Below, one piece after another: positions 59,098 through 64,000 of a DNA stretch of 64,000 nucleotides. The translations under genes were made by a program, and so were the position numbers. Positions within the stretch are counted from its first letter, which is position 1, and each line of letters starts with the position of its first letter. The DNA is taken from contig NZ_LXVX01000034.1 of NCBI RefSeq assembly GCF_001650725.1, forward strand, positions 388,607-452,606. The letters run 5' to 3'. The stretch comes from Sphingobium sp. TCM1 (lineage in GTDB: Bacteria > Pseudomonadota > Alphaproteobacteria > Sphingomonadales > Sphingomonadaceae). The notes below the pieces were generated by a model that saw only the letters and a list, made by a program, of their open reading frames with translations, was not told the DNA's origin and ran no database searches.

Positions 59098-59172
59098 CAC
59101 GCCCCACTGCCAGATTGTTATGAAATAACATGACGAACAGTGAGTCAAAACCCGCTACTTTTCCTTCCCGGC

Positions 59173-60537
59173 TCAGGAACCTGAACCAAGTGGCTGAACC
59201 GTTGTCGCTGTGCCGGTAGCGGCGGGGGCAGAGCTGGCCGGTGTCACCATCCGGTCGGACCGATCGTCGCGGCGCACGCCGCTCAGTGGTGGGACGCTCG
59301 CCGTGGCCGGAGGCGCCGGCGCCACCACGGGCAGCCGATCGCGCATACATTCGGCCTTGTTTGCGCGCGGCGTGGCCGTGCAGTTCCACAGGGCGCGCTG
59401 CAAGCCATGCCGCAGATCGTGAATATAGGAGAAGCGCATGGCCACCAGATTGTCGAGGGTCAGCGGCAGCTCCTTGGGCGCGTCGCGCGCGATCCAGCCC
59501 ATGATCCGGCACTGTGGCCGACCCGCGCAGAAGGTCTGAGCGCTCATCGGCCAGCTTTCGGGGCGGCTGCCGCGGGGTAATTCCACGAGGAAGCTACGCG
59601 CATCGGCCAGCGCAATCAGGCGCACGCCGGCAACGGTCTTCCCGATGAGGTCGAGGCCGATCGCCTTCCGTGCCTGCGCGACCATTGCTTCGGCGCTGTC
59701 GCCGGTGGGCGTCATTGTGCCGGGAACAGGGAAGGGGCTGCCTAGATGTGCCGGAGACAGGCGCGCGATCTTGGCGATCAGCGGTTCGCCCGGCTCGTCG
59801 CTGCGGCCGAAGGCCGGCGGCGTGCCCCACCAGCCGCGCCAGCGGAAAAAGAGGTGCGTGCCGACGGCAGTGACCTTGTCCAGGCTGCTGCTCCAATAGG
59901 GTACGACCCAGTCGGTATGATAATGGGTGGCATGGCCGACCGGCTTGAACACCTTGCCGGCTAGCGCGCCTCGGGCAATCTCCCGCGCCCGTTCCCAGGC
60001 GCCGGTAGAGGGCGTGCGCGCCAGCGCGCCGTCGCAGGTAAAGGTGAACTGACAACCGGTCGCCCGTTCCTGCCCCTGGAAGACGACGCCGCATACCGTC
60101 TTGGGGAAGGCGGGATGACGCACCCGGTTCAGCACCACCTGCGCCACGGCCTGCTCGCCCACCGCATCGTCGCCGGCCTCGTAAAGCTGGGCGGCGGCAA
60201 GGCAGTCGGTCGCCCGCGCGAGGTCGATCTCCGATCCACGGAAGAGGAATGGCCGGGCGGCCGGATTGGGATCGCGGGAGAAGGGAATCCTGGCGTTCAG
60301 GTCGCGCGCCCGATCGGCATCCAGGGCGAAGACCTTGACCGGCTCTACCAAAGGGGGCGGCGTGACTGGACGGCGCAGGCGGGTCGTTCCCGCGTCCGTC
60401 CGGCCGAAATGCGCGCCACGATCATGGTGCGGCCGGCTTTCCCAGCCGGACACCACCATGGGGAGACCGACGAACAGCAACAGCCACACCAGCCACATCG
60501 CCGGATGCGGCCGTGAAGAATAGGGGTCGCCGGTCAT
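59173..60537 (-). CDS. Membrane-anchored cell-wall hydrolase (SleB/CwlJ type)
   Basis: A 454-residue protein with one N-terminal helix (about 13-31, MWLVWLLLFVGLPMVVSGW) and an extracytoplasmic hydrolase_2 (SleB) domain at about 105-235: DCLAAAQLYEAGDDAVGEQAVAQVVLNRVRHPAFPKTVCGVVFQG holds the catalytic Glu region (quoted here by AAAQLYEAGDDAVGEQA), then CQFTFTCDG and ATHYHTDWVVPYW. The C-terminal 200 residues, ending in Pro/Ala/Thr-rich sequence, match no domain I know. Expected to cleave peptidoglycan in the periplasm. Confidence 0.88.
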   Translation of the reverse strand: MTGDPYSSRPHPAMWLVWLLLFVGLPMVVSGWESRPHHDRGAHFGRTDAGTTRLRRPVTPPPLVEPVKVFALDADRARDLNARIPFSRDPNPAARPFLFRGSEIDLARATDCLAAAQLYEAGDDAVGEQAVAQVVLNRVRHPAFPKTVCGVVFQGQERATGCQFTFTCDGALARTPSTGAWERAREIARGALAGKVFKPVGHATHYHTDWVVPYWSSSLDKVTAVGTHLFFRWRGWWGTPPAFGRSDEPGEPLIAKIARLSPAHLGSPFPVPGTMTPTGDSAEAMVAQARKAIGLDLIGKTVAGVRLIALADARSFLVELPRGSRPESWPMSAQTFCAGRPQCRIMGWIARDAPKELPLTLDNLVAMRFSYIHDLRHGLQRALWNCTATPRANKAECMRDRLPVVAPAPPATASVPPLSGVRRDDRSDRMVTPASSAPAATGTATTVQPLGSGS

Positions 60538-60554
60538 GCCTGTATTCTGGTTCC

Positions 60555-61484
60555 TTATTCGGGCAGGAAGTCCGGCACCGACAGATAGCGTTCGCCGGTA
60601 TCATAGTTGAAGCCCAGAACACGGCTGCCGGGGGCAAGTTCCTTCAGCTTCTGCGCGATCGCGGCCAATGTCGCGCCCGATGAGATGCCGATCAGCATCC
60701 CTTCCTCGCGCGCGGCCTTGCGCGCATACTCCTTCGCGTCGGCCGGATCGACCTGGATCACCCCGTCCAGCAGCTGGGTGTGCAGGTTCGCCGGGATGAA
60801 GCCCGCGCCGATGCCCTGGATCGGGTGCGGGCCGGGCTGGCCGCCGCTGATGACCGGGGACAGGGTCGGTTCGACCGCATAGACCTTCAGGCCCGGCCAT
60901 GCTTTTTTCAGCACTTCCGCGACGCCGGTGATGTGGCCGCCGGTGCCGACGCCCGTTACCAGCACGTCGATCGGCGCGTCGGCGAAGTCGGCCAGGATTT
61001 CCTGCGCCGTGGTGCGGACATGCACGTCGATATTGGCCGGGTTCTCGAACTGCTGGGGCATCCAGCTGTCGGGGGTCTGCGCCACCAGTTCCAGCGCGCG
61101 CTCGATCGCGCCCTTCATGCCCTTCTCGCGCGGGGTCAGGTCGAAGCTCGCGCCGTAGGCCAGCATCAGCCGGCGGCGCTCGATCGACATGCTTTCGGGC
61201 ATGACCAGCACCAGTTTGTAGCCCTTGACCGCCGCGACCATGGCCAGGCCCACGCCGGTATTGCCCGATGTCGGCTCGATGATGGTGCCGCCGGGCTTGA
61301 GCTCGCCCGATGCTTCGGCCGCCTCGATCATGGCGAGGGCGATGCGGTCCTTGATCGACCCGCCGGGGTTCGACCGTTCGGACTTGATCCAGACTTCCGT
61401 GCCATCCGGTGCGTCGCCGAACAGCCGGTTGACGCGAATATGCGGCGTGTTGCCGATGGTGTCGAGAATCGTGGCAGCTTTCAT
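60555..61484 (-). CDS. cysK: Cysteine synthase A (O-acetylserine sulfhydrylase)
   Basis: A 309-residue PLP enzyme making cysteine from O-acetylserine and sulfide. The PLP-Lys is in SERSNPGGSIKDRIAL, the substrate loop is EPTSGNTGVGLAM, the phosphate-binding Gly loop is GVGTGGHITGV, and GISSGATLAA closes the site. Length fits CysK. The ATG overlaps the stop of the upstream MFS gene (ATGA), an odd partner that may suggest export of a thiol metabolite. Confidence 0.96.
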   Translation of the reverse strand: MKAATILDTIGNTPHIRVNRLFGDAPDGTEVWIKSERSNPGGSIKDRIALAMIEAAEASGELKPGGTIIEPTSGNTGVGLAMVAAVKGYKLVLVMPESMSIERRRLMLAYGASFDLTPREKGMKGAIERALELVAQTPDSWMPQQFENPANIDVHVRTTAQEILADFADAPIDVLVTGVGTGGHITGVAEVLKKAWPGLKVYAVEPTLSPVISGGQPGPHPIQGIGAGFIPANLHTQLLDGVIQVDPADAKEYARKAAREEGMLIGISSGATLAAIAQKLKELAPGSRVLGFNYDTGERYLSVPDFLPE

Positions 61485-62785
61485 GAGGGCTTCTCCTGGC
61501 TGATCTCCGTTCGTCCGATTTCGGGTGGATCGAAGCTACGTGCTAGGCGCAATTCGGGAAAGAGTCGCGCCCAAATAAGGGTGATGATGATAGCGCCAAC
61601 GCCGCCGCCGATCACCGCCGCGATCGGCCCGACCAGCGCGGCGAGAAAACCGGATTCGGCCTCGCCCAGTTCGTTGGAGGCGGAAATGGTGAGCTGGGAC
61701 AGGCTCGACACCCGCCCGCGCATGGCGTCCGGCGTGTGGATCTGCACCAGCGACTGGCGCACGAAGACCGACACCATGTCGGCCGCGCCCAGCACGACCA
61801 GCGCGCCGATGCCGACCTCCATGGCCAGGCCGCGGGGCAGGAAGGCGGTGCAGCCGAAGATGATGGTGGCGACGCCGAACAGGATGACCGCGCCCAGCAT
61901 CTTCAAGCCCACCTCGCGCTTCATCGGCCGGAACGAGAACCAGAGCGCCGTCACCCCCGCGCCGATGCCCGGCGCAGCGGCCAGGTGGCCCAGCCCCGCC
62001 GATCCCACATGCAATATGTCGCGCGCATAGACGGGCAGCAGCGCCGTCGCCCCCGCCAGCAGCACCGCGAACAGGTCCAGCGTGATCGTCGCCAGCACCA
62101 GCCGGTTGCCCCGCACATAGGTCAGCCCGTCGATCATCTGGCGGACCGGGTGGCGGCTGGTGTCGCGCGGCGGCTGCGGCACCTTGCCGATCATCAGCAT
62201 CGCCACCAGCGCCACGGCAAACAGCGCGGCGGCCAGCGCATAGGCGCCCCAGGGCGTCGCCGCATAGGCATAGCCGCCCAGCGCCGGCCCGGCGATCATG
62301 CCGGCCTGCCACACGACGGCGGAAATGGCGATCGCGTTGGGCAGCACCTCGGTCGGCACCAGATTGGGGGCCAGCGCGCCATAGGCAGGACCGTTGAAGG
62401 CGCGGGCGATGCCCACGATCATGGCGATGCCGAAGATCAGCGGCAGGCTGACCCAGCCCTGATGGGTGGCGAAGGCGAGCAACGCCGACGCGGCGGTCAG
62501 CATCGTCAGCGTGAGCCGGGTGATGAGGCGCCGGTCATAATGATCCGCGACCCATCCGGTGACCGGGGTCAGGAAGAATAGCGGCAGGAACTGCGCCAGT
62601 CCGATCAGGCCGAGCTGCGCCGAAGCGCCCGCCGTCGTCATCGTCTCCCGCGCGATATTATAGGCCTGCCACCCCAGCACGATCATCATGCCATATTGCG
62701 CCAGCACGGCCGCCAGGCGGCCGACCAGATAAGCCCGGAAATTGGCGAAGCGCAGCGGATGCCGATGCGGGAGGGAAGCCGTCAT
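61481..62785 (-). CDS. MFS exporter (DHA3/EntS-like)
   Basis: A 434-residue, 12-helix transporter. The N-terminus (LRFANFRAYLVGRLAAVLAQYGMMIVLGWQAYN) and VADHYDRRLITRLTLTML are typical of the DHA3 drug/siderophore exporter group. RALVLxxQIHTPDAMRGRVSSL-like text is present as LVQIHTPDAMRGRVSSLSQL, another family marker. The start is ATG 62785 (MTASLPHRHP); the frame is open to 62848. It overlaps cysK by four bases. Substrate unknown. Confidence 0.88.
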   Translation of the reverse strand: MTASLPHRHPLRFANFRAYLVGRLAAVLAQYGMMIVLGWQAYNIARETMTTAGASAQLGLIGLAQFLPLFFLTPVTGWVADHYDRRLITRLTLTMLTAASALLAFATHQGWVSLPLIFGIAMIVGIARAFNGPAYGALAPNLVPTEVLPNAIAISAVVWQAGMIAGPALGGYAYAATPWGAYALAAALFAVALVAMLMIGKVPQPPRDTSRHPVRQMIDGLTYVRGNRLVLATITLDLFAVLLAGATALLPVYARDILHVGSAGLGHLAAAPGIGAGVTALWFSFRPMKREVGLKMLGAVILFGVATIIFGCTAFLPRGLAMEVGIGALVVLGAADMVSVFVRQSLVQIHTPDAMRGRVSSLSQLTISASNELGEAESGFLAALVGPIAAVIGGGVGAIIITLIWARLFPELRLARSFDPPEIGRTEISQEKPS

Positions 62786-63109
62786 GATCAGGGCTTTAGC
62801 GGCGCTTGCTGCGCGGTGGCAACCACCACGCCGCCCCGGCCCCGACAAGATTTGCTTTGCCGGCCATCATTGGCCGTTAATGGCCGATTTCAGACTGTCG
62901 GCTTGCGGGCGGGCAGGAGGCGATAGCCGCCGGTCTTCTATTAGGGGCCGCGACACCATGGTTAGCCGAGATAGTGGCCTATGGCCGTCATCCATGACGA
63001 GCCAAACCTCCGTTCGTCCTGAGCAGGAACCAGGCGAAGTCGAAGTCCCGCATCGAAGGATGGTAGGCATTGCTACCCTTTATTAACTATATGGTTTGAT
63101 ACATGGCGG
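62786..63109. other. Divergent intergenic region with a degenerate dispersed repeat
   Basis: No gene is supported here. Around 62858-62890 GGCC blocks recur (CCGGCCATCATTGGCC, then TAATGGCC). From 63006 to about 63060 lies a degenerate copy of the repeat seen at 56286 (ACCTCCGTTCG ... GCGAAGTCGA). It must hold the promoters of the MFS exporter and the MASE1 gene, but none is clear enough to mark. Confidence 0.5.
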
Positions 63110-63952
63110 ATGCGTAAAAATGTTTTAAATCAGCCTTTTGATACGCCCAGCGGCACACTGTTGGCGGCAACAGGGGCAGCTTTGGGATATTTTTGCCTGG
63201 CCGCCGCGACTATTCACCTCACCAGTGACGGGCGTAATATCGCGACAGTGTGGCCGGCAAATGCCATATTGCTGGCGCTCGTTCTGGCACGGCCCCTTAA
63301 CGGCTGGTGGACCATTCTTTTTGCCGGATTCATCGGCAACATCGCTGCAAACTACATCACGCGAGGGACTGTCGAAGGGCCTTTGCTCTATGGCATAGCT
63401 AATATCGTTGAGGTGCTTGTCGCCGGGATCGGACTGCATGCCAGCGTCGATCAGGGCGGCGTACTGCGCAAACCGGGTATGGTGTTTCGCTTCGTGCTCT
63501 GGGCGGGGATTTTGGCGCCTTTCACGAGTGCCCTGCTGGGTGCCGCCACTGCCTCGGCGGTATTTGACCAGTCATTCCGTGAATCCTTCCTGACTTGGTT
63601 TTTCAGTGATGCGCTGGGTCTGATTATCTTCACGCCCTTCCTCTTCGCTCTGTTTCGAGGCGATTATCAAAGATGCTTCCAGGAAAAATCGCCGGCGCAA
63701 CGGTTTGAAAGCGTCGGCACCATCCTGTTGACGGCCTTGGTGGCGACCATCGTATTCCGCTCAAGTCATCTGCCTATCCTGTTTCTGGTAGCGATGCCTG
63801 TCACTCTGACAACCTTTCGATCCGGCTGGTTAGGAACGAAAATAGCCATCATGGTCGTAGCTGTCGTGGGTGCGATCTTCACGTTGAATGGCATTGGTCC
63901 AATCACGCTCTCATCGTCCGATCCGCGCTTTCAGGCCCTGTTCTTCCAGTGA
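63110..63952 (+). pseudogene. MASE1-domain sensor protein, 3' end lost
   Basis: A 280-residue frame with eight predicted helices and MASE1 features: IATVWPANAILLALVLARP, ILFAGFIGNIAANYITRG, FLTWFFSDALGLIIFTPFLFAL. MASE1 is an N-terminal membrane sensor that normally leads into GGDEF, EAL or kinase domains. Here the frame stops at RFQALFFQ inside what should be the last helix, and the TGA stop coincides with the start of an IS-like end. The signalling domain is probably beyond the insertion. The base composition is somewhat lower in GC than its neighbours. Confidence 0.75.
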
Positions 63953-64000
63953 GGATCAGCGTGCAATAGGCACCCCCTTCGTGGGGTGATCGGCGTGCAA
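63950..64000. mobile_element. End of a probable IS21-like insertion element (continues past the window)
   Basis: GATCAGCGTGCAA (63954-63966) recurs as GATCGGCGTGCAA (63988-64000), a 34-base period. Between them lies CACCCC-N6-GGGGTG (63971-63988). Repeated transposase-binding sites of this kind next to a terminal TG are typical of IS21-family ends. The element would begin at or near the TGA at 63950 that truncates the MASE1 gene. No transposase gene is visible. Confidence 0.5.

Overview
The window looks like chromosomal DNA of a Sphingomonadaceae alphaproteobacterium (Sphingobium/Sphingomonas type). It is GC-rich, carries a Caulobacter-like xylXBC operon, a mannonate dehydratase very close to the Novosphingobium ManD family, the sphingomonad PhyP-NepR-PhyR-EcfG stress locus, and a PEP-CTERM-type polysaccharide regulatory module. 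I recognised no rRNA, tRNA or CRISPR array. Functions are read from motifs and remembered family sequences; no database search was run.

Layout. 1-2.2 kb: the 3' end of L-serine dehydratase, an outer-membrane barrel and a hotdog thioesterase. 2.2-3.3 kb: pyrF with a LapA-like protein. 3.3-8.4 kb (minus): an oxidative xylose operon, xylX-xylB-xylC-sugar MFS-mutarotase. 8.5-11 kb: small proteins and purB. 11-32.1 kb: a glucuronoxylan locus with a LacI regulator, GH67 alpha-glucuronidase, two GH3 enzymes, ManD, hexuronate MFS, UxaC, UxuB, GH2, a TonB-dependent receptor and a secreted SGNH esterase. 32-36.3 kb: an Lrp-type PutR regulator and PutA. 36.4-39.4 kb: a membrane GGDEF-EAL protein convergent with an RpfF-like DSF synthase. 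39.8-41 kb: tgt. 41-45.2 kb: the general stress response locus. 45.2-52.2 kb: a sugar transferase, PrsK, PrsR and a TPR protein. 52.2-63 kb: YtrA-type GntR, nitroreductase, POT peptide transporter, two exported amidohydrolases, a Tat-type aminotransferase-V protein, cell-wall hydrolase, cysK and an MFS exporter. 63.1-64 kb: a MASE1 gene cut short at what looks like the end of an IS21-like element.

How it works together. The 11-32 kb and 3.3-8.4 kb blocks appear to be one regulon. Near-identical operators (TGATAGCGCTACCA type) lie before xylX, between GH67 and GH3, and before the receptor, with a weaker copy before lacI itself. The proposed flow: the receptor imports (acetylated) glucurono-xylo-oligosaccharides; the esterase, GH67 and GH3 enzymes split them; the hexuronate transporter with UxaC, UxuB and ManD turn glucuronate into KDG; the xylose arm runs through XylB, XylC and XylX. 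XylD, XylA and the KDG kinase/aldolase are not in the window.

The most unusual points are: the DSF synthase homologue beside an apparently catalytically intact membrane GGDEF-EAL protein; a PhyP-like kinase whose ATP-binding domain looks dead; a textbook EcfG promoter driving an unnamed 43-residue membrane protein; a long two-part inverted repeat in the leader of the polysaccharide transferase; a perfect 9-bp palindrome before the orphan YtrA regulator; and a dispersed palindromic repeat lying in frame inside an amidohydrolase gene.
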